A stretch of DNA of 64,000 nt, taken from Micromonospora sediminicola. GTDB taxonomy: Bacteria; Actinomycetota; Actinomycetes; Mycobacteriales; Micromonosporaceae. Shown piece by piece: positions 1 through 7,725 of the stretch. How positions within the stretch are numbered: position 1 is the stretch's first letter; every line of letters starts with the position of its first letter. The notes beneath the pieces are model-generated. The model saw only the letters and a program-made list of their open reading frames with translations. It was not told where the DNA came from and made no database searches. The translations under genes were made by a program, and so were the position numbers. The stretch lies in NCBI RefSeq assembly GCF_900089585.1, contig NZ_FLRH01000003.1, positions 853,001 to 917,000 of the forward strand, given 5' to 3'.

Positions 1-338
1 GACGTGGCGGGAAGCTGCCGCCAGTCGGTGAACACCAGCAGGCTGGCGCCCGGCCGGGCCGCCCGGAGGCAGTGGGCCAGGACCAGGGACAGCCAGGCTA
101 CGTAGGAGTGCTGGTCGCGGTTGTCGCCGGTGAAGTCGGCCAGGTGGTGAGCGGCGTCGCCGGAGACGTACTTGTCCCGGGCGGACTGCTTGGTGCGGTC
201 GGACTGAGTGCGGCCGCCGCTGTTGTACGGCGGGTCGGCGAGAACCAGGTCGACGCTGCCCGCCGCGAGGGTGGGCAGCACGACCAGGGCGTCGCCGCCG
301 TGCAGGGTTGATCGGTCGTCGGTGTGAAGGATGGTCAT
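1..338 (-). CDS. Site-specific DNA methyltransferase, N-terminal part (cut by window edge)
   Basis: About 112 codons are visible, starting with ATG at 338. The region begins with a short N-terminal segment, then the catalytic motif IV DPPY inside LADPPYNSGGR, typical of amino-methyltransferases (N6-adenine or N4-cytosine). The order, DPPY near the N-terminus with the SAM-binding motif expected later, suggests a beta-class enzyme, but the C-terminal half is missing. In phage-like elements such solitary methylases usually protect element DNA. It is the last visible gene of the minus-strand early unit. Confidence 0.8.
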   Translation of the reverse strand, partial: MTILHTDDRSTLHGGDALVVLPTLAAGSVDLVLADPPYNSGGRTQSDRTKQSARDKYVSGDAAHHLADFTGDNRDQHSYVAWLSLVLAHCLRAARPGASLLVFTDWRQLPAT

Positions 339-405
339 ATCTGGCGTCCCCCGTTGCACAGATGGATGGTCTGTCGCGCCAGCGTGCGACACGGACGTCC
401 CGGCG

Positions 406-1500
406 TCAGCCGCCGGCGGCGGGGCCCGGGACGGAAGAAGTGGGCGCACTGGTCCCACTGGCGTCCGAGCGTACGCCCTGGTCAGGCTCGTGATCAACCA
501 ATGCGGCCTGCCGCTCGCGCGAGGCCTTCGCCGCGGCTCTGCGGGCCCGGTCTTCCTCGTCGCGCCGGCGTTGCTCAGCCAGCTCGTCGAGGACGGTCAG
601 CACATCGCCGAAGCGGTAGAGCGGACGGACCCACACGTCGACGGCCAGTTCCTGCGGGCCCTCGGCACCGTCGAGCTCGACGGTGGCCTGCCTCAGCCGG
701 CCGCGCTGCGCGAGTGCCCGCAGTTGCCCGGGCGTGCACACCCGGCCGAGCCGGGCCGCCGCGGTGGCGAGCTGGGTCGCGGTGCCTCGCACGTCGCGGG
801 CCTCGTCGAGTAGCCACCGGACGCGGGGCCCGGTCTGGTGGGTGGTCTGACAGCCGGGGCAGCGGACCCAGGTGACGCCGGGCCAGGCGTACAGCTCGGT
901 GGTGCACCGCTGCTCCGGATCGGCGTCGATCGGTGTGAGGCAGGTGCCCGCGTACCACCGGTCGGCGGGGTTCTCGACCAGCCGCTTGACCGCGTGCGCC
1001 GCGCCGAGCAGCTCCTCGGCGGCGTCGGTGGCGTCGGGCTGGCGGCGCAGCCAGTGCAGGTGCTCGACGACGAAGCGGGCCGCGGCCGCCACCGGGTGCT
1101 CGGCGCGTCGGTCGCGGATCTCGTCGCATGAGGGGTGTCCACACCGGCCGGGCAGCGCGGTCCATCCGGCGATGCAGAGCGGCCCGACGACTCGGGGGCG
1201 TCGGCGAGGCAGGGGCACGGCTCGGGCGGTGGCGATGTGGTCCATCCAGGTGACCACGACGTGGGCGGCCGCCCAGGCCGCGTTCGACGCCTTGAGGTCG
1301 ACGGGGATCGGTGGCTCGGTCGAGCGGGGGCCGTCGCGGTCGCCGTATCGGGCCTGCCGGGTGATGTTGACGTCGGGCTCGCCGGCGAGGTCGGCCATCT
1401 CCTGGAGGGCGTGCCCGACGGGCCGGTAGCACTTCGGGCAGACGTAGCCGCCGGTCGGGTCCGGCCGGCCGCACCAGGCGCAGTCATGGAAGGAGGTCAC
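406..1500 (-). CDS. Phage-type zinc-binding protein with C-terminal HTH-like segment
   Basis: A 364-aa protein of unknown function. It opens with a CxxC...CxxC pair (CAWC, CPKC) within the first 25 residues and has a second cysteine cluster ending in CPGC in the middle. A helical segment with HTH character (around ATAAARLGRVCTPGQLRAL) follows, then a charged R/E/D tail. The start codon overlaps the stop of the HNH gene upstream, so the two are probably translationally coupled. A nucleic-acid-binding role is inferred from the zinc ribbons only. Confidence 0.6.
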   Translation of the reverse strand: MTSFHDCAWCGRPDPTGGYVCPKCYRPVGHALQEMADLAGEPDVNITRQARYGDRDGPRSTEPPIPVDLKASNAAWAAAHVVVTWMDHIATARAVPLPRRRPRVVGPLCIAGWTALPGRCGHPSCDEIRDRRAEHPVAAAARFVVEHLHWLRRQPDATDAAEELLGAAHAVKRLVENPADRWYAGTCLTPIDADPEQRCTTELYAWPGVTWVRCPGCQTTHQTGPRVRWLLDEARDVRGTATQLATAAARLGRVCTPGQLRALAQRGRLRQATVELDGAEGPQELAVDVWVRPLYRFGDVLTVLDELAEQRRRDEEDRARRAAAKASRERQAALVDHEPDQGVRSDASGTSAPTSSVPGPAAGG

Positions 1501-2567
1501 CGGGTCTCCTCGTGGGTGGCGGGTGGGGTGGCGGGCACGGAGCCGGGAGGCCAGGCGTAGTCGGGAGGGGCGGTCGGAGGAGCGGGTGCTCGCGAGCGCC
1601 GGTGGTAGATGTCCGGGGAGTCCGGGGCCCTGGCGGGTTGGGTGGGGCGGCGGGTCGGATCAGGGTGATCAGGGCGGTGCCCGACCCGACCCTCCCCGGC
1701 ACCCCCCTCGACCGTCGCGGACCGTTGTTCGTGCTGGTGACCGCCGTTCTGCGGATACACCTCACCCGTGGTGTTGTCGTTCGGATCAGCGATCCGGTCG
1801 TCTGTTCGATCAGTGATGCGATCAGCGTTCGGATCAGCGTCTGATCGGTGATCGGTCGCTGTTTCGTCGGTGATCTGTTGCTGATCGGGGAGGTCGTTGA
1901 GGACCTGGTCGCGGTTGGTCCAGGCGGCCTTCTCGGAGGACGTGGGCTCGGCCAGGAGGACCATGTCGGCCTCGTACGGGGTGCGGTGGCCCTTGTGCTC
2001 GTTGCAGCGGGCGCAACAGACGACGAGGTTGACGCCGTCCTCGCCGGCGGGCAGGTCCGGGTCGACGTGGTCGAACGTGAGGACCTTGCGGCGGTCGCGG
2101 GCCCGGCCGGCCTTCGCGCTCAGCGGCCCGGAGCGGCAGTAGCGGCACGCGCCGGCGTCGCGGGCGTAGACCATGGCCTTGAGTGGTGCGGAGCGCAGGT
2201 CGGCCTTCTGGGCCTGGTTGCGTTCGTACTCAGCGCGGCTCGGGTTGCGGCGCAGGAAGTTGTGGATCCGGTAGTCGTAGCCCTCGATCCAGGCGTCGCC
2301 GAGGCAGCGGCACTCGTCGCCGGGGCGGTGCAGCAGCGGCTGCTCGTCGAGGACCGGCGTGCACAGGAGGTCGAGATACTTGCGCCGGCGGGCGTACCGG
2401 ACGGCGGTGGGCTCGGTGAGGTAGCCGTCCTTCTTGATGTGGCTGGCCTTGGCCTTGAGGCGGCAGTAGGCGGCCTGGAGGTGGTCGACCAGGTTGGCGT
2501 CGCCGGCGGCGAGGACGTCCCAGACGGCCTCGTCCGCGAAGGTGTCGCTCTCCAACCAGTAGGGCAT
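1497..2567 (-). CDS. HNH endonuclease-domain protein
   Basis: A 356-aa protein. The HNH core is clear: CRYC, then LTFDHVDP, then CCARCNEHKG, matching the zinc-bound HNH layout (CxxC, DH, N/H). The N-terminal 100 residues are helical and unassigned. The C-terminal 130 residues are low complexity, rich in D/R/T and then P, and encoded by a GATC-rich repetitive stretch near 1790-1880. Phage HNH proteins take part in DNA packaging or act as homing nucleases; the early-region position here favours the latter or a replication role. Expressed with the following zinc protein (4-bp overlap). Confidence 0.8.
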   Translation of the reverse strand: MPYWLESDTFADEAVWDVLAAGDANLVDHLQAAYCRLKAKASHIKKDGYLTEPTAVRYARRRKYLDLLCTPVLDEQPLLHRPGDECRCLGDAWIEGYDYRIHNFLRRNPSRAEYERNQAQKADLRSAPLKAMVYARDAGACRYCRSGPLSAKAGRARDRRKVLTFDHVDPDLPAGEDGVNLVVCCARCNEHKGHRTPYEADMVLLAEPTSSEKAAWTNRDQVLNDLPDQQQITDETATDHRSDADPNADRITDRTDDRIADPNDNTTGEVYPQNGGHQHEQRSATVEGGAGEGRVGHRPDHPDPTRRPTQPARAPDSPDIYHRRSRAPAPPTAPPDYAWPPGSVPATPPATHEETR

Positions 2568-2618
2568 GCAGTCCGCCTAAAGATCAACTTTGTTCGATGG
2601 GTGTTCTAAAACGCGATC

Positions 2619-2651
2619 GGCGCGACCACCCCGCCGAGGGGTGGCCGCGCC
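2619..2651 (-). terminator. Hairpin between minus-strand genes, possible terminator
   Basis: Two 14-nt arms (2619-2632 and 2638-2651) pair with one mismatch around a 5-nt loop. On the minus strand the stem is followed within about 7 nt by TTTTAG. It sits in the gap between the coiled-coil gene (2669-3286) and the HNH gene, so it could end or attenuate that transcript. Confidence 0.5.
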
Positions 2652-2668
2652 GTGTGAAGGCGGATCGG

Positions 2669-3286
2669 TCAGGTCGGGAAGATCCGGTGCCACCACCGGG
2701 TCCGGGGTTGCTCGTCGACGAGCACCGGCAGTGCAGGCGCCGGGGCCGGGACAGCGGCGGCCGCCAGGGACGCGACCCAGCGCAGACGCGCCTCGTCGAT
2801 TCGCCGGGCGTCGACGGGCTGGCCGAGCGTGGGCTCACGGCCATCCGTCATGTCGGCCAGCTCGCCGAGCAGATGCGCGGCCAGCTCGAAGGCGCTCGGG
2901 CCCGCCGGGGTGGCGTTGACGATCAGCGCGGCGATCAGGCTGGTCATCAGCTCGCCGCGCAGGTCACGGGCGAGCCGGCCGCGCAGCTCCGGCTCCAGGC
3001 GGCGGCTGGCTGCCTGTGCCTCGGCCAACTCCTCGGCCAGGCGCAGCCGCTCAGCGTTGGCCCGGTCCGCCTGCTCCCGGTACCGGTCACGCTCGCACTC
3101 GGCGTTGGTGACCGCCTGGTGCAGCTCGTCGACGCGGCCCCACGCGAAGGCCAGGCCCTCCTGCTGCTCCTGGCACACCCGGTTGAGTCGGATCCGCTGG
3201 TCCAGCAGCGCGTCGATCGTCGGCCCGTACACGCGGCGGGCCTCCGCCCGGGCGGCCAGGTCAATGCTGATGTCGGTGTGGGTCAC
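2669..3286 (-). CDS. Hypothetical coiled-coil protein
   Basis: GTG at 3286 is preferred over an upstream in-frame start because a strong GGAGGAA lies just before it and the codon overlaps the upstream stop (GTGA). The product is about 205 aa. A long central segment rich in E/R/A/L (roughly residues 45-110) predicts a coiled coil, followed by a helical region and a C-terminus ending in WWHRIFPT. No family recognised. The mixed helical make-up resembles scaffold or DNA-bridging small phage proteins, but no function is assigned. Confidence 0.6.
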   Translation of the reverse strand: MTHTDISIDLAARAEARRVYGPTIDALLDQRIRLNRVCQEQQEGLAFAWGRVDELHQAVTNAECERDRYREQADRANAERLRLAEELAEAQAASRRLEPELRGRLARDLRGELMTSLIAALIVNATPAGPSAFELAAHLLGELADMTDGREPTLGQPVDARRIDEARLRWVASLAAAAVPAPAPALPVLVDEQPRTRWWHRIFPT

Positions 3287-3567
3287 GGGGTTCCTCCAGG
3301 GGTGGCGGGTTTGCAGGCAGGGCAGCGGGAGCCAGGAAGGCCCCAGACGGGCCGGTAGCACCCGACGCAGGCCACGTACTCGTAGCCGGCGGGCGGGGAC
3401 GGCTCGGAGCGTTCGGCGGCCTCGGGCGGTGCGTCTCCCGCGAGCGCGGCCTCGACCAGGGCGCGGCCGCGGCGGGCCCGCTCGGCGGCCTCGGTCGGGG
3501 TGCGGGCCTGTCGGGCGGCCAGATCGGCTTCCCAGGCGGGCCGGCCGCGCCGGCGTGGCCCGGTCAC
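3283..3567 (-). CDS. Small protein with C-terminal zinc ribbon
   Basis: 94 aa from GTG at 3567, which overlaps the stop of the gene upstream; its own stop overlaps the start of the coiled-coil gene. The N-terminal part is basic (TGPRRRGRPAW) and helical. The C-terminus has a four-cysteine knuckle, CVGC...CPAC, typical of small phage zinc ribbons. The open frame extends further upstream but would then overlap the next gene almost completely, so the short form is chosen. Confidence 0.55.
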   Translation of the reverse strand: MTGPRRRGRPAWEADLAARQARTPTEAAERARRGRALVEAALAGDAPPEAAERSEPSPPAGYEYVACVGCYRPVWGLPGSRCPACKPATPGGTP

Positions 3568-3770
3568 CGGGCGCTCCCGGCGGCGGGCGTCCCAGAGGTC
3601 GCGGGCCGGGAGAAGTCGGCGGTGAACAGCGTTAGCTGCTCGGCGCGGCACTGCATGTAGCACCGATTTGTGCCCGAGCAGGCGCCACACACGAACAGAA
3701 TTCCTGCGGACTTGCCGTCGCAGAGAGGGCATCGTCCCGTACCGCGACAGGCTCGACATGTCAGGGCCAC
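3564..3770 (-). CDS. Small DnaJ-like cysteine-rich zinc protein
   Basis: 68 aa from GTG at 3770. It contains CRACRGTGRCPLC followed by CGACSGTNRC, two knuckles close to the CxxCxGxG repeats of the DnaJ central domain. No J domain or other domain is present. Such free-standing CxxCxGxG proteins are common in actinophage and integrative-element early regions. It lies 4 bp after the stop of the replication-organizer-like gene, so co-expression is likely. Confidence 0.6.
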   Translation of the reverse strand: MALTCRACRGTGRCPLCDGKSAGILFVCGACSGTNRCYMQCRAEQLTLFTADFSRPATSGTPAAGSAR

Positions 3771-3774
3771 CTGG

Positions 3775-4872
3775 TCACTCCCCGGTTCGATGAGTCAGCG
3801 TGAGCGCGGCCTCGACGAGGGCACGGCCGCGCCGGGATGTCGCGGCGAACTGCGCCGCCGGCGTGTGGCCGACGACCGGCCGGCCATCGTCAACCGGTAC
3901 CGCCTGGGCAGCCGGCGTCGCCGTTGGCGCCGGGGTGGCCGTGCGGTTGGTATCGGGCAGGAGACCGAGCTGGTGGGCGGCGCGGTGCCAGTGCGGGCAC
4001 GCCTCGTGCAGCAGCCGGCGCGGCGTCTTCGTCTTCGGGTCGGTGGCCGCCGATCGGAACGCCGCGGCGACCAGCGTCCAACTGCGCTCCTGGACCGCGT
4101 TGTCGGCCAGGACCTGGCGCAGCACCCGGGGCGACCAGTCCGGGCGGGCGGCGATCAGCTCCGCGGCGAGGTCGTCCTCGACGCTGCGCGGTTGGGGTTG
4201 ATCTGCCGAAGGCGTCTCCTCCTTCTCCTGGCCGGTAGCCGAGGAACCAGAAGGAGGAGTAGGAGGTTCTACTTCATCAGGTTCAACTTCTTTAGGTTCC
4301 CGCCCCGAAATGGGGGTGACAGGTTCCCCCGAATCGGGGGTGACATGTTCCCCCCGATCGGGGGTGACAGGCTCGTCGGCCTGTTCCCCCGAATCGGGGG
4401 TGACAGGGCTGACCTGGCCTTTCGCCTTTGCCTTGGCCCGGCGCGCGTCGCGCTTGGCCTTCTCGTCGGCTCGCTTGAGCGCGATCAGCGCCCGGTGCTC
4501 CTCGTACCACGCCTTGAGGGTGGTCTTGCCGGTGTAGCCGGGCGGGGGGAGCTGGTGCACGGTGTAGGTGTTGCGGCGGTGCAGGCCGCTGCGGTCGACG
4601 TCGACGGCGCCGAGGGTCACCAGCTCGTCGAGGTAGCCCTTGATCTTGTCGCCGCGGGACATGCCCATCAGCACGGCGAGGGTCAGCGTGCTGGTCATGA
4701 CCATGTCGTCGTCGCGGGAGCGGTTGACGTGCATCCGGAGGACGACGTAGAGGGCGATCGCGCCGGGGCTGACTCCGGACAGGGCGACCCAGTCGTGCAC
4801 GTCGGTCCACTGCGGCGACTCGCGGCCGCGCTTGAGGTCGACGTCGGCGCCGGTGGTGCTGTTGGCGGTCAC
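3775..4872 (-). CDS. Winged-helix protein resembling a phage replication organizer
   Basis: 365 aa from GTG at 4872, preceded by GGGAGG. Residues 1-110 form a winged-helix-like domain (WTDVHDWVALSGVSPGAIA... then TSTLTLAVLMGMSRGDKIK). A charged linker follows, holding four copies of a VTPDSGE-type heptapeptide, then a C-terminal helical domain of about 130 residues. A wHTH N-domain, linker and helicase-loader-like C-domain is the layout of lambda O/DnaD-type replisome organizers. The DNA encoding the repeats is itself iteron-like. Role inferred, not proven. Confidence 0.55.
   Translation of the reverse strand: MTANSTTGADVDLKRGRESPQWTDVHDWVALSGVSPGAIALYVVLRMHVNRSRDDDMVMTSTLTLAVLMGMSRGDKIKGYLDELVTLGAVDVDRSGLHRRNTYTVHQLPPPGYTGKTTLKAWYEEHRALIALKRADEKAKRDARRAKAKAKGQVSPVTPDSGEQADEPVTPDRGEHVTPDSGEPVTPISGREPKEVEPDEVEPPTPPSGSSATGQEKEETPSADQPQPRSVEDDLAAELIAARPDWSPRVLRQVLADNAVQERSWTLVAAAFRSAATDPKTKTPRRLLHEACPHWHRAAHQLGLLPDTNRTATPAPTATPAAQAVPVDDGRPVVGHTPAAQFAATSRRGRALVEAALTLTHRTGE
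4302..4405. repeat. Four iteron-like repeats inside the replication-organizer gene
   Basis: Copies begin at about 4302, 4326, 4350 and 4386 with the core CCCCCGAATCGGGGGTGACA; the first copy is degenerate (gccccgaaatgggggtgaca). Each core is a near-perfect palindrome followed by TGACA. Spacing is 24, 24 and 36 bp. An unusually AT-rich run for this genome (about 4261-4300) sits directly beside them, as in lambda-type origins where iterons and an unwinding region lie inside the initiator gene. Confidence 0.6.
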
Positions 4873-4947
4873 GCCCGGCCTCCCGTGAGTCGGTCGGACG
4901 CGGTACGGTTGGTGCTTCTCACGCTTGGCCTTTCGAGGTTGAGCAGT

Positions 4948-4980
4948 CGGCGCGGCACCCCTGGACCGGGTGCCGCGCCG
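4948..4980. terminator. Strong 13-bp hairpin upstream of the replication-organizer gene
   Basis: Arms 4948-4960 and 4968-4980 pair perfectly (13 bp, GC-rich) around a 7-nt loop. On the plus strand TTCTTGT follows; on the minus strand no U run follows. The position, between two minus-strand genes, suggests a transcription boundary or leader attenuator that separates the distal early unit. Confidence 0.5.
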
Positions 4981-4999
4981 TTCTTGTCGGTGAGCAGGT

Positions 5000-5185
5000 T
5001 CATGCAGCCCTGGCCTTGGGGCTCAGGGCGTCGAGCAGCACCCGGCGGCGGTGCTGCTTCGGGCTGTCGGACGGGTTGACCGGCTGCGGCGCGGGCGCCG
5101 GCGGCGGAGCGGACTGCTCGGCGGCGACCTCGCTCGGGTCGCCGTAGCGTTCGGCGAGGGCCTTCCGGAGGCGGTCATCGGCCAT
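5000..5185 (-). CDS. Hypothetical small protein
   Basis: 61 aa starting with ATG at 5185, overlapping the end of the next gene upstream by 11 bp, with an AGGAGG-like site inside that gene. The sequence is charged at both ends with a proline/alanine linker (PPPAPAPQP) in the middle. No family recognised. Confidence 0.5.
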   Translation of the reverse strand: MADDRLRKALAERYGDPSEVAAEQSAPPPAPAPQPVNPSDSPKQHRRRVLLDALSPKARAA

Positions 5186-6212
5186 CGGGCACCTCCTGGT
5201 CGACGTCGCCGCCGTGGGTGCGGCAGAGCCCGTTCAGGAAGGGGCGGGCCCCACAGGGGGTGGTCCCGGTCGGGGGTAGCCACGGGCAGGCGGGCCGGCC
5301 GTCCGGGTGCCGGTCGCGGGCCATGTCGGTCAAGCCCTCGCGCATGGCGGCGGTCAGGTCGGCGGCGCTGTCGCCGTGGACGTCGATGCGCTCCAGGCCG
5401 TAGTGGTTGTGGTAGCCCGTCCAGAGGCCGTCGCCGTTGGACCAGGTGCGGGCGTGCCAGTCGGTCCACCGTTGCCGGAACTCGTCGTCGCGGTGCTCTT
5501 TGATCGACGGGTCGGCCAGCGAGGTTTCGTAGCGCCACCACAGCTCGCTGGCGGCGGAAAGCACCCCCATCGGTGTCTGGGTCCACCCTGTGCCGACGTA
5601 GATGAGGCGTCGGCCGATCAGCGGCATCAGGTACGGCACGAGCCGGTCGGCGTCGATCGCCCCCGGCGTGCGGGCAACCTTCGGGCTCGGCCACTTCGGC
5701 CAGACGAGGATGTCGACGAGCGGCTGCCCGTCGAGCGCGATGGCGTGGACCTCGATCGGGCAGCCGTGCCCGAGCTGCCGGAGCGCGATCAGGACGACGT
5801 CGCTGTCGAGGATGGCGGTGCGCGCCCAGTCGACGGCCCGCTGCCGCAGCGTCAGCCAGGCCGGCCGGGCGGCGGCGAGCCGCTCCAGGCGGTTGCAGCC
5901 GAGGCACAGCCGGCGGCCGCCGTGGTTGCGCGCGAGCGGGGTGTCCCTGGTTGTGGCGCAACGCGCGCAGGTGCGCGCCGCGGTCCAGGCGGCCTGCCGC
6001 CGCGGCGAGAGGGCCGGCAGGGTGGCGGAGGCGGACACCTCGTAGAGCGGGGCGTGCTTGTTGCCGTGGTAGAACAGCATCGCCACGGCGGGTTGCCCCT
6101 GGGCGGGGCGGCGCCGCTGGCGGCGCAGCATCGTCGCGGTGGCCATGCCGTCCGGGATCTCGTCGACCCGGTAGACGGGCAGGCCGCCCGGGCTCAGCTT
6201 GCGGGCGGTCAT
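5175..6212 (-). CDS. Protein with a degenerate DnaQ-like (DEDD exonuclease-fold) region and zinc knuckle
   Basis: 345 aa. An N-terminal region has a zinc knuckle (CARC...CLGC). Residues about 130-215 read like a 3'-5' exonuclease fold: a strand ending in DVVLIALRQLG, then EVHAIALDGQPLVDILV, then a D/R-rich helix and LIYVG. In active family members the first strand carries DTETTG; here that D and E are absent. The protein may therefore be a catalytically dead relative or only superficially similar. A C-terminal C/H cluster (PCGARPF..CRTHGG) could bind another zinc. Start overlaps the next gene's stop (ATGA). Confidence 0.5.
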   Translation of the reverse strand: MTARKLSPGGLPVYRVDEIPDGMATATMLRRQRRRPAQGQPAVAMLFYHGNKHAPLYEVSASATLPALSPRRQAAWTAARTCARCATTRDTPLARNHGGRRLCLGCNRLERLAAARPAWLTLRQRAVDWARTAILDSDVVLIALRQLGHGCPIEVHAIALDGQPLVDILVWPKWPSPKVARTPGAIDADRLVPYLMPLIGRRLIYVGTGWTQTPMGVLSAASELWWRYETSLADPSIKEHRDDEFRQRWTDWHARTWSNGDGLWTGYHNHYGLERIDVHGDSAADLTAAMREGLTDMARDRHPDGRPACPWLPPTGTTPCGARPFLNGLCRTHGGDVDQEVPDGR

Positions 6213-6421
6213 CTCGCTCCTTCGCTGGTGCGGACGTGGACACGGATGTACTGGCGGTAGCGGCCGGCGTCCGGGCCCACGAGGACGCTCGGGTCGCCGA
6301 CCTCGATGAGGCGGCCGGCGGCGGCGAGCTGCGACCGCAGGCCGATCAGCTCGTCCCAGCTCCCGATGGCCCAGACCTCCAGGCCGAGGGAGGCGTTGGC
6401 GCGGGGCTTGGCGCTAGGCAC
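6209..6421 (-). CDS. Hypothetical small protein
   Basis: 70 aa, coupled by an ATGA overlap to the exonuclease-like gene after it and overlapping the gene before it by 8 bp. It contains a helix (WDELIGLRSQLAAAGRLIEV) and a short basic C-terminus. No family recognised; supported by its place in the overlapping operon. Confidence 0.5.
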   Translation of the reverse strand: MPSAKPRANASLGLEVWAIGSWDELIGLRSQLAAAGRLIEVGDPSVLVGPDAGRYRQYIRVHVRTSEGAR

Positions 6422-6740
6422 TGTGGCCGCCGAACGGCCACGGCTGGCGCGGCTGGGTGGCGTCCAGGGCTGCGTACGCGGCGCGGGTGAGCCGGTAGCG
6501 GGTCGGGCGGGCGTAGCCGAGGCGGGCCAGCTCGGCGATCGCCATGCGCAGCAGGTCGTCCCGGACGTCCCGGTCGGTGGCCTCCAGGACGTCAGTCACC
6601 TGGTCGCCCGGGCAGACGCCGGCGTGGGGGCACGCCTCCGCGTCGACGTGCTCGTCGGCGGCGGAGACCAGGTCGACGAGCGCGGCGCGGGTCTGGTCGA
6701 TCCGGGCGGTCAGCGCCGGCGGCGGGGTGAAGTCGTCCAT
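6414..6740 (-). CDS. Hypothetical protein, possible winged helix
   Basis: About 108 aa from ATG at 6740, which overlaps the stop of the upstream gene. The C-terminal half (DDLLRMAIAELARLGYARPT then YRLTRAAYAALD) looks like the recognition helix and wing of a small winged-helix domain. The N-terminal half holds two cysteines near a histidine. No specific family recognised. Confidence 0.5.
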   Translation of the reverse strand: MDDFTPPPALTARIDQTRAALVDLVSAADEHVDAEACPHAGVCPGDQVTDVLEATDRDVRDDLLRMAIAELARLGYARPTRYRLTRAAYAALDATQPRQPWPFGGHSA

Positions 6741-6964
6741 CACCACTCCCGTTCGCCGAGGATCCGGGCTTCGAGTTCCTGCGCCTCGGGTGGCGTCGGC
6801 GGCATGGTCGGCTCCGGGTGCTGGACGTCGCCGGCGCGGCCGAGCTTGTTGCACTCCCGGCACGGGGCGAGCCCGGACCACGGGTCCGCGGGCACGCCGT
6901 CCTGCCGCACGTACCGGTGCGGCAGGACGGTTGGGCGAGCGGGCCGGCGCGGCGACCTAGACAC
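6740..6964 (-). CDS. Hypothetical small protein with CxxC
   Basis: 74 aa from GTG at 6964, overlapping the stop of the gene upstream by 8 bp. A basic N-terminus is followed by CRECNKLG, a half zinc knuckle like those of HNH-associated proteins, and a helical acidic C-terminus. The DNA contains a 10-bp perfect inverted repeat near 6900-6926. Function unknown. Confidence 0.45.
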   Translation of the reverse strand: MSRSPRRPARPTVLPHRYVRQDGVPADPWSGLAPCRECNKLGRAGDVQHPEPTMPPTPPEAQELEARILGEREW

Positions 6965-7319
6965 CGCTGGCGGCCTCGACGGTCATGCCGAGCAGCGGCG
7001 CGATGTTGCGCACGAGCATCCGCGCCTCGTACACCGGGATCAGCGTCAGCGGGCCGCCGGCGACCTGCACCGCGAGGTTGGTCTGCTGGTCGGCGGCCTC
7101 GTCGAGGGTGCGTCGCTTCCTGTCGGACTCGCCGAACCACAGCGACCCGGGCCGCTGCAGCTGAGCGACCACGAGCACCGCGTCGCCCCCGGTCAGGCTG
7201 ATCACCATGCGGTGCGGGACGCCGCGGTGCACGCCGCCGGCGGCGGGCAGGGACGGGACCTCCGCGTCGCAGAGGGCGGGCTCGCACCAGTCCGGGTGCG
7301 GCAGCGTCACGAGGCTCAT
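6957..7319 (-). CDS. Hypothetical phage-type protein
   Basis: 120 aa. The central part alternates beta-like hydrophobic stretches (MVISLTGG, AVLVVAQL, LTLIPVYEARMLVRNIAPLL), suggesting a small alpha/beta fold. No motif points to a reaction. Its ends overlap both neighbours, which supports it as a real operon member. Confidence 0.5.
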   Translation of the reverse strand: MSLVTLPHPDWCEPALCDAEVPSLPAAGGVHRGVPHRMVISLTGGDAVLVVAQLQRPGSLWFGESDRKRRTLDEAADQQTNLAVQVAGGPLTLIPVYEARMLVRNIAPLLGMTVEAASGV

Positions 7320-7594
7320 CGCGCCACCGCCGAGGCCAGCGCGTTGAACAGGCGGGCCGGCTCCAGCGACGCGATCCGGAGCACGCCCAGGTGCTCGTCG
7401 ACGACCTCGCGGTGCGGGGCCGCGGCGATCGCGCCGATGACCGGCCGGCCGGAGAGGTCGGCCAGCGGGTGCCAGTCCTCGGTCGCGCCGAGGTGCTCCG
7501 GCTCCCGGGCGAACCGGTCGCCGAGGAAGTCCCTCACCGCGGCCGTCAGGGTGGCCACGGCGGTTCGGCCGGGGCAGGTCAGGGTGGTGGTCAT
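7316..7594 (-). CDS. Hypothetical protein
   Basis: 92 aa from ATG at 7594; this start overlaps the stop of the small membrane protein upstream. A longer open frame exists but would swallow that gene. The C-terminal half (REVVDEHLGVLRIASLEPARLFNALA) is helical. No family recognised. Confidence 0.45.
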   Translation of the reverse strand: MTTTLTCPGRTAVATLTAAVRDFLGDRFAREPEHLGATEDWHPLADLSGRPVIGAIAAAPHREVVDEHLGVLRIASLEPARLFNALASAVAR

Positions 7595-7725
7595 GCGCTG
7601 GCTCCGATCAGGAAGAGCAGGAAGGCCCACACCAGGCGGAAGCCGCCGATGAGGACGGCCCAGAGGGCGAGGCAGATCAGGACGAGGACGATCAGCGCGC
7701 CGGCGGCGCGCATCGTGTCGGTCAC
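7591..7725 (-). CDS. Small single- or double-span membrane protein
   Basis: 44 aa, GTG at 7725 to TGA at 7591. The start overlaps the upstream stop (GTGA) and the stop overlaps the next start (ATGA). After a short N-terminus, nearly all residues are hydrophobic: ALIVLVLICLALWAVLI, then FRLVWAFLLFLIG. It encodes one or two membrane spans. Small membrane proteins of this kind occur in phage early regions (superinfection or membrane functions), but no role is assigned. Confidence 0.55.
   Translation of the reverse strand: MTDTMRAAGALIVLVLICLALWAVLIGGFRLVWAFLLFLIGASA

Noticed and set aside
4302..4405. CRISPR array
   Set aside because: Repeats are only 20 bp, spacers are 4-16 bp, and they lie in frame in a coding gene without cas genes.
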